A stretch of DNA of 64,000 bases from Pseudomonadota bacterium (GTDB taxonomy: Bacteria > Pseudomonadota > Alphaproteobacteria > Rhizobiales > Devosiaceae). The position numbers were made by a program, and so were the translations under genes. The notes beneath the pieces are model-generated. The model did no database searches. It was not told the DNA's origin and worked only from the letters and a program-made list of their open reading frames with translations. Shown piece after piece: positions 41,820 through 50,033 of this stretch. The stretch is taken from positions 1-64,000 of the forward strand of contig JAEWLC010000014.1 in the NCBI GenBank assembly GCA_023393475.1, written 5' to 3'. How positions within the stretch are numbered: the first letter of the stretch is position 1; every line of letters starts with the position of its first letter.

Positions 41820-43008
41820 TCCGACTGACGGCGACCTCCTGGACCTGTATGAGAACGCCCCCTGCGGTTACCTCTCTTTGGGTCCTGACGGCCGCATTAT
41901 CCGCGTCAACGCCACCCTCTGTAGCTGGCTGGGGCACGCCGCTGATGACCTGATTGGCAAGCGTCTGCGCGAGCTGCTGAACATTGCGGGCAGCATATTC
42001 TATGAGACCCACTTCGCGCCCCTTCTGCGAATGCAAGGGTTCTTCGAGGAGATTGCCCTCGATCTGGTAAAGGCCGATGGCACGATGATGCCGGTGCTGG
42101 CAAACGCAGTCGAGCGCAGGGTATCCGACGAACTCGTCGTCACTCGGGTGACGCTTTTCAGGGCCCCGCAGCGAAGGCGGCACGAACGCGAACTGGCCGA
42201 GGCGCGCATTGCCGAGCAGGACGCTCGCAGAGGACTGGAAGTGGTCAATTCCAAACTTCAGAGCCGGGTGACCGACGCCGCTGCCAGAGAAACCCTGGCT
42301 GCCCAAGACGCCGAACTGCGAGAGCAGTTCATTGCCGTGCTGGGGCACGACTTGCGCAACCCACTCGCCGGCCTGACCGGTGGCACCAACATCCTCGCCA
42401 AGATGCACACGGATCCGAAGTCGGCTCGCGTATTGCACCTGATGAGTGAAAGCATCAGCCGTATGGGCGGGTTGATCGACAACCTGATGGATTTCGCTCG
42501 GGGCCGTCTGGGCGGAGGCATCAGTATCCAGCGATCCTCCGGTCAACGCGTCGAGCCGACGCTTGCCCAGGTCGTCAATGAGATGAAGGCAGGCCATCCG
42601 GACCGAGACATCGAGATGCGGCTCGAGTTGCCGCAACCGATCGATGTGGATCAGGCGCGCCTTGCGCAGATGTTCTCGAACCTTTTAGGCAACGCCATGA
42701 CTCATGGCGCCAAGGATCAACCTGTCGTCGTCGAGGCCACAGTGACGGAGGGCACCTTCCTGCTTGGAGTTTCCAACGGCGGCCCGCCCATCCCGCAGCC
42801 GACGCTGGACCGCCTGTTTCAGCCGTTCTATCGCGGCGAGGTGCGGTCAAACATGCTGGGTCTTGGCCTCGGGCTATATATCGCCAGCCAGATTGCCCAA
42901 GCTCACGGCGGACGCATCGACGTCGTTTCAGATGATAGCGAGACCCGTTTCACCTTCCGTATGCCACTCGGCAAACAAGATGAGGCGGTTGGAAACCTAA
43001 CAGTCTGA
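41806..43008 (+). CDS. Soluble PAS-domain histidine kinase coupled to the RsbQ-like hydrolase
   Basis: A 400-residue kinase without membrane segments. A PAS domain spans about residues 10-125 (LYENAPCGYLSLGPDGRIIR), followed by a coiled coil (RHERELAEARIAEQDARRGL). The HisKA box has His181 in VLGHDLRNPLAGL. The ATPase domain has NLLGNAMTHG, SNGGPPIP and GLGLGLYIASQIAQAHGG. The gene starts inside the 3' end of the hydrolase gene (14-nt overlap). The pair resembles RsbQ-RsbP with the phosphatase replaced by a kinase. Its PAS domain likely receives the hydrolase product (inference). Confidence 0.92.
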   Translation: MNSSDPTDGDLLDLYENAPCGYLSLGPDGRIIRVNATLCSWLGHAADDLIGKRLRELLNIAGSIFYETHFAPLLRMQGFFEEIALDLVKADGTMMPVLANAVERRVSDELVVTRVTLFRAPQRRRHERELAEARIAEQDARRGLEVVNSKLQSRVTDAAARETLAAQDAELREQFIAVLGHDLRNPLAGLTGGTNILAKMHTDPKSARVLHLMSESISRMGGLIDNLMDFARGRLGGGISIQRSSGQRVEPTLAQVVNEMKAGHPDRDIEMRLELPQPIDVDQARLAQMFSNLLGNAMTHGAKDQPVVVEATVTEGTFLLGVSNGGPPIPQPTLDRLFQPFYRGEVRSNMLGLGLGLYIASQIAQAHGGRIDVVSDDSETRFTFRMPLGKQDEAVGNLTV

Positions 43009-43431
43009 AGGCGGGTTGCAGCGAGACGCCATGCCCAGTTGCCACCGATTCAACCTATCGACCGGAGTGTGATCAGAAGTCGATTGAAGGCTCGGTAGAG
43101 ATCGTCCACCCGGCCATGTGTGCGCTTATTGCTACAGTTTATGTCGCCTAGAAGGCCCGACTTCCGCAGAGAAAACGTGTATCCAAGATTGATCGGCAGC
43201 GGCCAGCAAATCCGGATACGCATGAGTACTCACGATTGCGAGGTCGAATTACCTTGTTAATTTGGCGGGATGGGCGCATGGTACAACACGCTTCGCTGAC
43301 ATCTCGCGACACCCTCGGGCTACGACCTCCGGCTTTCCTTGATATTGTGAACGTTTATGCTCGGCTGGCATGTCGCCACCGAGGACGGGCGGTCGCGCTT
43401 GCGCCGCTACATACTCAGGAAAGGCCCAAAA
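43009..43431. promoter_or_regulatory. Leader and promoter region of cold-shock gene copy 2
   Basis: 423 nt without a gene. The last part before the start at 43432 contains CAGGAAAGG as ribosome-binding site. Cold-shock genes often have long structured leaders; no thermosensor fold could be worked out by eye. Confidence 0.35.
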
Positions 43432-43638
43432 ATGATCCAGGGCACCGTAAAGTTCTTCAACACGACTAAAGGCTTCGGCTTCATCCAGCCCGACGACGGC
43501 AGCAAGGATGCCTTCGTGCACATCAGCGCCGTTGAGCGCGCCGGTCTCTCGACCCTGAACGAGGGTCAGAAACTCACCTACGATCTGGAAAATGGTCGTG
43601 ACGGCAAGGTCTCGGCGACCAACCTCGCCGAAGTCTGA
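43432..43638 (+). CDS. cspA: Cold-shock domain protein (copy 2)
   Basis: A 68-residue OB-fold protein: MIQGTVKFFNTTKGFGFIQP, with RNP1 KGFGFIQ and RNP2 DAFVHIS. It is nearly the same as copies 1 (32028) and 3 (49541). It opens the plus-strand block of small genes and is followed by the 84-aa and 76-aa family members. Confidence 0.95.
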   Translation: MIQGTVKFFNTTKGFGFIQPDDGSKDAFVHISAVERAGLSTLNEGQKLTYDLENGRDGKVSATNLAEV

Positions 43639-43724
43639 CATCTACGGCTCTCTCGAGCACCGTAGATTCCGAACCATTCCAGGCCGCGAGCACCGCTCGT
43701 GGCCTGTGTCCAAGAGGAAAATCC

Positions 43725-43979
43725 ATGTCGCACCGTTACGCCGTCGGCCAAGTGTTAGAGATGCGCTCGTCCCCGCATACGAATACCCGTCCGGCTGGTC
43801 CGTGCGAGGTCCTTTTCCTTCAACCTCATGACAGCGGGCCGGTTCTATACCGGGTGAAGCCTTTCCGCGATCGGGTCGAGCGGGTTGTCGCCGAGGCGGA
43901 CCTGTCTCCAAGCGAAGCGACGAGGCCCGATACAGACGGGTTCACCTTACCGCTCACTGTCGCGATCAACCGCCGCTGA
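43725..43979 (+). CDS. 84-aa protein matching the C-terminal domain of the 30050 fusion
   Basis: Begins MSHRYAVGQVLEMRSSPHTN and continues with CEVLFLQPHDSGPVLYRVKP and RVERVVAEADLSPSE. The 30050 protein has RHRYGLGARLKM, LLYRVKSDNEAFERVVPEAD in the same order. Likely a small beta-barrel. CCAAGAGGAAA precedes the ATG. Between the cold-shock gene and the 76-aa family gene. Function unknown. Confidence 0.7.
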   Translation: MSHRYAVGQVLEMRSSPHTNTRPAGPCEVLFLQPHDSGPVLYRVKPFRDRVERVVAEADLSPSEATRPDTDGFTLPLTVAINRR

Positions 43980-44104
43980 CGGATCGCGTGCACGCGCGGA
44001 GACCGAAAAAAAACCCCTTGGCATGAGCCTCCCAGAGAGGCCGAAGCGTTGCTTGGCGCATAGGCATCTCCGACATCGCCGGCCAGGCCGGCAGAAAGAT
44101 ATAT

Positions 44105-44335
44105 TTGACCTCGCATATTCTAGATGCGCCAGGAGATTTGTTTCTCGGCAGCGACCCTGTTTGGGCGCAGGCGCAGGGACCGCGTCGCTTCCATACGGCG
44201 GCCAAGGCCATTCGCTTCGCAATTGAGCATGCCGCACCGGTCAGCATGCGCGGAGCGACGCTGCATGTCCTTGGCGAGCGGCTTGGGCCCAGCCAGATCC
44301 GGTCGCTCTATCGCAACTTGTCCCAGCGTCGGTAA
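44105..44335 (+). CDS. 76-aa protein of the LYLGR/AAKA family (plus-strand copy)
   Basis: Starts at TTG 44105: MTSHILDAPGDLFLGSDPVW, then GPRRFHTAAKAIRFAIEHAA and PVSMRGATLHVLGERLGPSQ. It has the same length and element order as the protein at 31706. The TTG is chosen because it reproduces the MTS start and length of that relative; the ribosome-binding site is weak. Function unknown. Confidence 0.68.
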   Translation: MTSHILDAPGDLFLGSDPVWAQAQGPRRFHTAAKAIRFAIEHAAPVSMRGATLHVLGERLGPSQIRSLYRNLSQRR

Positions 44336-44401
44336 ACGAGCGACACAAGGGCGTCCGGTGCCACGTCGATCCTCAGGGCTACATTCAAGTCAGGAAACAA
44401 T

Positions 44402-44650
44402 TTGCAAGTCATGGTTCGCGACAACAATGTCGATCAGGCCCTGCGTGTGCTGAAGAAGCGGCTGCAGAGAGAGGGCGTTTTTCGCGAGATGAAACTGCGA
44501 AAATACTATGAGAAGCCTTCTGAGGCGCGCGTTCGCGAGAAGGCGGAAGCCGTTCGTCGTTCCCGCAAGGCAGCGCGCAAGCAGGCCATTCGGGAAGGGC
44601 TGATTGCAGCGCCGAAGCCCAAGGCCGGCCTGCCGACCCGGAGCCGCTGA
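44402..44650 (+). CDS. rpsU: 30S ribosomal protein S21
   Basis: An 82-residue basic protein with the S21 pattern: MQVMVRDNNVDQALRVLKKR, then LQREGVFREMKLRKYYEKPS and a lysine/arginine-rich tail. TTG at 44402 gives the MQV start conserved in alphaproteobacterial S21, with AGGAAAC upstream. S21 binds the small subunit near the anti-Shine-Dalgarno end of 16S rRNA. Being next to cold-shock genes fits a low-temperature or translation-stress role. It may be one of several S21 copies in the genome. Confidence 0.95.
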   Translation: MQVMVRDNNVDQALRVLKKRLQREGVFREMKLRKYYEKPSEARVREKAEAVRRSRKAARKQAIREGLIAAPKPKAGLPTRSR

Positions 44651-44651
44651 A

Positions 44652-44840
44652 ATGGAAGTCGGAAAGTCGACATTGGAGCGCGCATTCGAGGTCGCCCGGT
44701 CCGGCCGGTACGGCAGCCTCAGCGAACTAAAGCACGCTGTTGCAGCTGAGGGCTATGACCGCAAACAGCTGGAAGGCGCTGCACTTGGTCGGCAGTTGTC
44801 CGCCCTCATCAAGAATGAGTCGGCACGGAGCCGGAACTAG
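44652..44840 (+). CDS. 62-aa hypothetical protein next to rpsU
   Basis: Begins MEVGKSTLERAFEVARSGRY one base after the rpsU stop and continues GSLSELKHAVAAEGYDRKQL, ending with LSALIKNESA. Mostly helical. Small proteins with the TLERAFE..RSG....SEIK..L..EGY pattern are common in rhizobia, often fused or adjacent to other short genes; the role is unknown. Co-transcription with rpsU is very likely. Confidence 0.7.
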   Translation: MEVGKSTLERAFEVARSGRYGSLSELKHAVAAEGYDRKQLEGAALGRQLSALIKNESARSRN

Positions 44841-44991
44841 CAATCCGTTCATACTATTGGGCCAGCAGTCGCCGTAGATAAATCACTAGGTAATCGGCTC
44901 TACGACGCGTATGATATTTCGTGGTCAGGCAACGCGCCTCGCCCAGCTCTCCATTCCCTTCAGACTGCCCGGGATGGATGCGCGACTTTCC

Positions 44992-45150
44992 CTATGCGGG
45001 ACGGGCAGCCTTCGAAAGATCATTATGTTTCGAGACAGCCGCAAGGCTCAGCTCAACAGCTTCGCGCATCATCGCGCCTCCATGCTGTTCATCTTCAAAG
45101 AAGTCCCTCAGGTTATCGGTGACCGGCCTGGTACCGAGCCCGTCTCTCAC
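44992..45150 (-). CDS. Possible 52-aa hypothetical protein in a 456-nt gap
   Basis: Translated from GTG 45150 it includes TDNLRDFFEDEQHGGAMMRE and AVELSLAAVSKHNDLSKAAR, an amphipathic helical sequence that looks protein-like. GGGAG lies too close to the start. The rest of the gap 44841-45295 shows nothing else. Kept as a weak candidate. Confidence 0.3.
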   Translation of the reverse strand: MRDGLGTRPVTDNLRDFFEDEQHGGAMMREAVELSLAAVSKHNDLSKAARPA

Positions 45151-45295
45151 GTCTCCCTCACAAGGCAGGTTCGGGCCGCCTTGTTGGACGGAAAGTCATC
45201 ACCTGCGACAATAGCACCCTGAACCCGGTCGAGCATCGGCGGCGTCGCCACCGGAAGTCATCCGATCGCATGGCGCTGTCAGCGCGGGCCGCGCC

Positions 45296-46211
45296 ATGAC
45301 GCGCCTCGAGGTCCGCCACACCACCGTCTACTCGTATCGGCGCGACGTCGGGTTCGGCGAGCACCGCATCTTGTGTTCCGCCCCAGGGACAGTCAGGACC
45401 AGCGGCTGCTCGACTTCGGCCTGAAGATCAGGCCGTCGCCCAGCGATCTTCACTGGATCCACGACGTGTTCAATAATTGCGTCGCCGTTGCGTCGTTCGA
45501 TGGCAGTGCGCGGGAGCTGAGTTTCGAAAGCCGAATACTGCTCGATCATTCACCGACCGAGACGCTTCGCTTCCGGGCGACAGCCGGGTCGCGCAGATGG
45601 CCATTGCTTTATGACGCCGAGACTTTGCCCGATCTCGCGCCCTATATGCGACGCCACTATCCCGACGATGGCGCCGTGGAAGCGTGGGCGCGCCAGTTCG
45701 TACGGGTGGGGCGGCGTACCGACGTCGCTCACTTATTGGCCAAGATGACCACGTCGATCCCGCAGGACTTTATCTATTCCCGCCGGCTCGAGCAGGGCAC
45801 CAGGGCTCCGGGCGAGACCCTCTCGTCGGGAACCGGCACCTGTCGCGACTTTGCCCTGCTGATGATCGAGGCGGTCCGGTCGATCGGTCTCGCTGCTCGC
45901 TTTGTCACTGGTACATCTACGTCCAGTCGTGGGATACGCCCGAGCACCGTGGAGGTGGAGCGACCCATGCCTGGGTACAGGTTTTCCTGCCGGGAGCAGG
46001 CTGGGTAGAGTTCGATCCGACCAATGGCATCGTCGGAAACCGCGACCTGATCCGTGTAGGCGTCGCCCGCGATCCATATCAGGCACTACCACTGCACGGC
46101 ACTTATCGCGGCAAGGCCACCGATTTCATCGGCATGACGGTCGATGTGCAGGTCACCAGTACCGCCATCGAACGTTCATCCGACAACACCCACCTTTTCG
46201 ATTCCGTGTGA
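45296..46211 (+). pseudogene. Transglutaminase-like protein broken by two frameshifts
   Basis: Three frames together encode a full bacterial transglutaminase. ATG 45296 gives VRHTTVYSYRRDVGFGEHRI, the standard N-terminus. Near 45372 the frame shifts (2 nt extra or 1 missing) into FRPRDSQDQRLLDFGLKIRP and runs to the active-site region SGTGTCRDFALLMIEAVRSI. At about 45911 one base is missing and similarity moves to a third frame: YIYVQSWDTP, GATHAWVQVFLPGAGWVEFD, PTNGIVGNRDLI. Catalytic Cys, His and Asp codons all survive. Either a young pseudogene or two sequencing errors. It is 7 nt before the intact copy. Confidence 0.8.
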
Positions 46212-46218
46212 GGACCCA

Positions 46219-47103
46219 ATGCAAATCAAGGCAGGCTTCAAGCTCTCCTACGACGTGCCCAAACCGACCCCGATGTTGTTTACACTGAACCTCTATCCGT
46301 CTCGGCGTGGTGATCTGTTGACACCGCAGGTCGTGACCTACGATCCACCGGTGGAGACCTGGGACTACACGGACGGCTTCGGCAACATCTGCACGCGCCT
46401 GACCGCACCCGCAGGTCGCCTTACCGTGCATACCGCGTTCGAGATCTACGATACCGGCCAGCCCGACGTGGTGGCCAGCGACGCCTTGCAGCACGATATC
46501 CGCGACCTGCCCGACGATGTCCTCGTGTTCCTGCTCGGTTCGCGCTACTGTGAGACCGATCGGCTCTCAAATATCGCCTGGACATTGTTTGAGCAGACAC
46601 AGCCCGGCTGGGCCCGGGTGCAGGCCATTCTCGACTGGGTGCACAACCATATCCGGTTCGACTACAAGCTGGCCGATGCGACGCGAACCGCTTACGGCGC
46701 ATATATCGAGCAGGTGGGCGTGTGTCGCGACTACACCCACCTCGCAATCGCCTTCTGCCGCTGCATGAATATCCCGGCCCGCTATTGCACCGGGTATCTG
46801 GGCGACATCGGCAACGTGCCCGTTTCCGGACCGATGGACTTCTCGGCCTGGCTTCAGGTGTATCTGGGTGGTCACTGGTACACGGTCGATGCACGCAACA
46901 ATACACCGCGGATCGGGCGCCTGCTGATGGCGATGGGTCGCGATGCCACGGACGTCGCGCTCTCTACTCAGTTCGGACCTGCCGAGCTGGTCGGTTTCGA
47001 GGTAGTGACCGAAGAGGTGACCTCATCTGCACTCGCCGATGACGGCGGACACGATAGCCACCGCCAGGAGAGGCAACATGCCGAACAAACTCCGCAGGGC
47101 TAA
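46219..47103 (+). CDS. Transglutaminase-like protein (copy B)
   Basis: A 294-residue relative of the 32509 protein. The beta-rich N-terminal half starts MQIKAGFKLSYDVPKPTPML. The core has YIEQVGVCRDYTHLAIAFCR (cysteine) and PMDFSAWLQVYLGGHWYTVD, where serine stands at the place of the usual histidine. PRIGRLLMAMGRDATDVALS follows. Members with DFSA occur elsewhere in the family, so this may be a distinct subgroup rather than a dead enzyme. GAGGACCC precedes the ATG. Its last 26 nt overlap the next gene. Confidence 0.9.
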   Translation: MQIKAGFKLSYDVPKPTPMLFTLNLYPSRRGDLLTPQVVTYDPPVETWDYTDGFGNICTRLTAPAGRLTVHTAFEIYDTGQPDVVASDALQHDIRDLPDDVLVFLLGSRYCETDRLSNIAWTLFEQTQPGWARVQAILDWVHNHIRFDYKLADATRTAYGAYIEQVGVCRDYTHLAIAFCRCMNIPARYCTGYLGDIGNVPVSGPMDFSAWLQVYLGGHWYTVDARNNTPRIGRLLMAMGRDATDVALSTQFGPAELVGFEVVTEEVTSSALADDGGHDSHRQERQHAEQTPQG

Positions 47104-47647
47104 CGCCACCGCTGCCGCGCAGGCCTATGCACCAAGACCCAATGGCTCGGCGATAACGTACGGCTTCGTTGCTGCCGCCCTGCTGCTGGTCGTCGCGTTC
47201 CTCGCGGGTGCCTTCTTCGGTGCCGATATCACCGCAAATCCGCTGGCGTTGCTGGGACTGACGATTATCGCATTCGTAGCTGGGGTTGCGTTGAGGATGT
47301 GGCGTCAGATGGAGCATACTCGCGCCACGAGCCGAGAGTATGCGAAGCGCGAGCCTGCAACAACGCCGGCCGCTGCAGCGACCACTCCGGCACAAGAAGC
47401 CCAGATATGGGTAACTTTTTCATCACCGTTTCTCCTGCCGGGCCTTGATGCGCCTCATGCGCCCGGCCACTTCGAAGTTCGAATTCGGCGGGAGGCGTTG
47501 GACGTCTCCTGGGCGGCATTTGTCGAGACGCGCATGATCCTGTTGACCGGCAACGGCTCCGTCGAAGCGCTCGACGTCAAAGTCGACGACCTCGAGGACG
47601 CCCTTCGCCGCGACAGGGCAATCAGCGATGATACTGCCGAGACGTAG
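47078..47647 (+). CDS. Two-helix membrane protein with a C-terminal domain shared with the 31 kb gene
   Basis: A 189-residue protein. Two membrane helices (GFVAAALLLVVAFLAGAFFG and ALLGLTIIAFVAGVALRMW) follow a short basic start. An alanine/threonine linker leads to a domain (SSPFLLPGLDAPHAPGHFEV, REALDVSWAAFVETRMILLT, DVKVDDLEDALRRDRA) that is paralogous to the whole 94-aa protein at 30935. AGGAGAGG lies before the ATG at 47078. It begins within the transglutaminase gene and is probably made from the same mRNA. Confidence 0.75.
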   Translation: MPNKLRRANATAAAQAYAPRPNGSAITYGFVAAALLLVVAFLAGAFFGADITANPLALLGLTIIAFVAGVALRMWRQMEHTRATSREYAKREPATTPAAAATTPAQEAQIWVTFSSPFLLPGLDAPHAPGHFEVRIRREALDVSWAAFVETRMILLTGNGSVEALDVKVDDLEDALRRDRAISDDTAET

Positions 47648-47719
47648 ATCTGGCGAACTTGCGTCCTGACGGGATCGCATGCCATCGGCGCACGTTGTGG
47701 AAGTCCAACGAGGACTACC

Positions 47720-48406
47720 ATGGCGTTTTCAGCTCAGTATCCGGACCGTACATGGTGGCATCGAGGCAAGCCGTACAGCCGTCTGGAGCTGATCGGCGAC
47801 GCTGTCATACATTGCATCGGCCTCACGATAACGATCGCGATCGGAGGGTTTCTCGTCGCCGCCGCCGGAATGAAAACGGCGCCTGGCGAGTGGCCGATGA
47901 TTTGCGTCTATGTCGGATCGCTGCTGTTGGTTCTCAGCGTCTCTCTAGCCTTCAACATGGCGCCGGTCACACCGATCAAACGGCTACTCGCCCGCTTCGA
48001 CCAGGCAGCGATATTTCTGCTGATCGCCGGTACGTATACCCCGCTACTCGCCCTGCTAGGCAATACGCCAACCGGCACCATCATGCTGATCGTGATCTGG
48101 AGCGCGGCTCTGCTGGGGATAGCCTTGAAGCTGATCGTGCCCCAGCATTTCGGCCGACTGGCACTCGTGCTCTACTTGGGGATCGGGTGGAGCGGCGTGG
48201 TTATCTTCCAGTCCCTGGCGAGTGTCCTTGAACCAGACACGCTGCTGATGATTGTGGCCGGCGGCGTCGCGTATTCTTCCGGCATCATCTTCCACTTGTG
48301 GGAGCGCCTACGGTTTCACAACGTCATCTGGCACTGCTTCGTCGTGGCCGGCGCGAGCATCCATCTTTGGGCGGTACTCGACTGCATGGTCCTTCAGAGG
48401 CTTTGA
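47720..48406 (+). CDS. HlyIII/PAQR-like membrane protein (copy B)
   Basis: A 228-residue, seven-helix protein of the haemolysin III family. Marks are YSRLELIGDAVIHCIGLTIT, LLARFDQAAIFLLIAGTYTP, LVLYLGIGWSGVVIFQSLAS and FHNVIWHCFVVAGASIHLWA with the conserved histidines. It is related to but clearly diverged from the 34002 copy. It lies 72 nt after the 189-aa membrane protein and is probably in the same unit as the transglutaminase. Confidence 0.9.
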   Translation: MAFSAQYPDRTWWHRGKPYSRLELIGDAVIHCIGLTITIAIGGFLVAAAGMKTAPGEWPMICVYVGSLLLVLSVSLAFNMAPVTPIKRLLARFDQAAIFLLIAGTYTPLLALLGNTPTGTIMLIVIWSAALLGIALKLIVPQHFGRLALVLYLGIGWSGVVIFQSLASVLEPDTLLMIVAGGVAYSSGIIFHLWERLRFHNVIWHCFVVAGASIHLWAVLDCMVLQRL

Positions 48407-48571
48407 GCCGCGCCTGCTCCGGCATCTGGTCTACCGATCACCGTCCTGTGGTCTCTACCTCATATCGCATCGACCGCGAGCCATTTATCTGAGACGCGAT
48501 CCCAACACCAATGGCGCTGCACTGACTACATGCCCTCCTGCACGCGAATGCGCGGGCACTACCCGCGGACG

Positions 48572-48994
48572 TCACCCAGTCATTGACCCAACGGAACGGC
48601 CAGCGTCAGTGATCATGAGGTGCTCGCCATCTCGAACAGCCAGCCCTCGTGACACCAGAAAGAAGACGGCTCCCTCGTCGTCGCTGCCGAACAGTGTCTT
48701 GAGCAGCACAGGCGCTTGGTTCAGGTTCCGCAGAAGGTTGTAGGAGTAAACTGGAATAAACTCTCGGTCCGCCCCAACGCCGTAGCCCTCTCCCGCGGTG
48801 GCTGGCTTGGATTGTTCGGCCGCCTCGTGAACGAAGCACAACGCCTCGACCCACGCACCGACTTTGCGAGGAATGGCTTCCGTCCCAGCCAGCCAAGCAG
48901 TGACCGCCTCGGAGGGAACGTCAATGGCCTCTGCCAGGACATCCTTGCGCCAACGTACTAGACGCAGGCACTCTTCCAGCCGCTCGGGCGTCAT
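48572..48994 (-). CDS. 140-aa helix-turn-helix-like protein (copy B)
   Basis: Starts MTPERLEECLRLVRWRKDVL and matches the 35756 protein almost throughout (AEAIDVPSEAVTAWLAGTEA, IPRKVGAWVEALCFVHEAAE, FIPVYSYNLLRNLN, LFGSDDEGAVFFLVSRGLAV). Same length of 140 aa. The N-terminal 45 residues look like a small HTH. It turns the strand back to minus within the right-hand block. No function known. Confidence 0.75.
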   Translation of the reverse strand: MTPERLEECLRLVRWRKDVLAEAIDVPSEAVTAWLAGTEAIPRKVGAWVEALCFVHEAAEQSKPATAGEGYGVGADREFIPVYSYNLLRNLNQAPVLLKTLFGSDDEGAVFFLVSRGLAVRDGEHLMITDAGRSVGSMTG

Positions 48995-49019
48995 GAGACA
49001 AACTCCTGCGATTTCGGCG

Positions 49020-49190
49020 TCATGGCTGTTTGTCGTATCGCAGCTGCCTCGCCAACTCCGCGGCGGTAGTTCGATCGCCGTTGGCCTTGTCGAGAATGTC
49101 GCGTGCTTGCCGCAGCGTCAGTCCGAATGAATTGGCAAGAAAGCCAGAGGTGTACTGGACTTGGCTGTCGTCTCGAGAAGCAATGGTCAT
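49020..49190 (-). CDS. 56-aa hypothetical helical protein
   Basis: Starts MTIASRDDSQVQYTSGFLAN, then SFGLTLRQARDILDKANGDR and TTAAELARQLR. GGAGGTC precedes the ATG at 49190. The TSGFLANSFGLTLRQA.DI pattern suggests a small helical DNA- or protein-binding unit, but no named family can be assigned. It follows the 83-aa gene on the same strand. Confidence 0.65.
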   Translation of the reverse strand: MTIASRDDSQVQYTSGFLANSFGLTLRQARDILDKANGDRTTAAELARQLRYDKQP

Positions 49191-49225
49191 GAAGACCTCC
49201 AGTGGTTGGATGGGGATCGAGAAGG

Positions 49226-49477
49226 TCACGCCGCCGCCATCCGGCGCGGCAGTGGATACGCTTCTGCGTCGTACAGGGCGCGGATTTCCGCCCCTTCAAA
49301 GCGCCGCTCGTCTACCTCGAGGAAGGAGCCCGATAGAGAAGATCCAGGCATTTCTTCGATGAGGAACTGTACGGCGGCAGCGGCTGTGCGGAAGCGCCGA
49401 TACTGTTGACGACTGGTCTTGGCATAGCGTCGGCTGGGATACAGTTCCGCCGTCTCGTCATAGTCGAAATCAGCCAT
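49226..49477 (-). CDS. 83-aa member of the LYLGR/AAKA family
   Basis: MADFDYDETAELYPSRRYAK, then RRFRTAAAAVQFLIEEMPGS and LEVDERRFEGAEIRALYDAE. It matches the N-terminal half of the 30050 fusion in both the TAA..A..F.IE helix and the DERR.....I..LY.....YPL end, and more distantly the 76-aa proteins at 31706 and 44105. It lies next to a cold-shock gene. Confidence 0.68.
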   Translation of the reverse strand: MADFDYDETAELYPSRRYAKTSRQQYRRFRTAAAAVQFLIEEMPGSSLSGSFLEVDERRFEGAEIRALYDAEAYPLPRRMAAA

Positions 49478-49540
49478 TTGTCAGCCCTCGTGAACGCCCG
49501 GCGGAACAGTCCGCCGAGCCACAGTCAATAAGGTCTGGGA

Positions 49541-49747
49541 TTACGCCAGCGAGAGGTTGGTGGCAGACGTCTTGCCGTCGCGACCGCTCTCAAGGTCGTA
49601 GGTGACCCGTTGCCCCTCGGCCAGTCCCATGATGCCCGCCGCTTCAAGAGCAGTGGCATGGACAAATGCATCCTTGCCTCCGTCACTAGGGGCGATAAAG
49701 CCAAAACCCTTAGTCGCGTTGAAGAATTTTACGGTGCCATTGATCAT
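49541..49747 (-). CDS. cspA: Cold-shock domain protein (copy 3)
   Basis: A 68-residue OB-fold protein starting MINGTVKFFNATKGFGFIAP with RNP1 KGFGFIA and RNP2 DAFVHAT. It differs from copies 1 and 2 mainly in PSDGGKDAFVHATALEAAGI. GAGGAAATC precedes the ATG at 49747. A 286-nt leader region without genes lies upstream. Confidence 0.94.
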   Translation of the reverse strand: MINGTVKFFNATKGFGFIAPSDGGKDAFVHATALEAAGIMGLAEGQRVTYDLESGRDGKTSATNLSLA

Positions 49748-50033
49748 GATGATTTCCTCGATGGTCGATCGCCTGATAGCGAACGCACATGTTCCCGGCC
49801 ACAACATGTGAACCGGGTCTAAGCGTCTGCAAAAGCGGGGATCGAAAAACCGGCGCGGAAACCGGTAATCAGAGGCCAACGATGGCTCAACCACAACTAT
49901 ATGGGTGGGGCGCTCAGCATATACAAGGGTGGAGGCAAGCAGTTCAGTGCGCTCCGACCAGAATTTATTGGGTTCCAATTATCGCACTGAAGCGTTCTCA
50001 CTTTCGCAGCATGAGCTGCCTAGGAGAACTACG

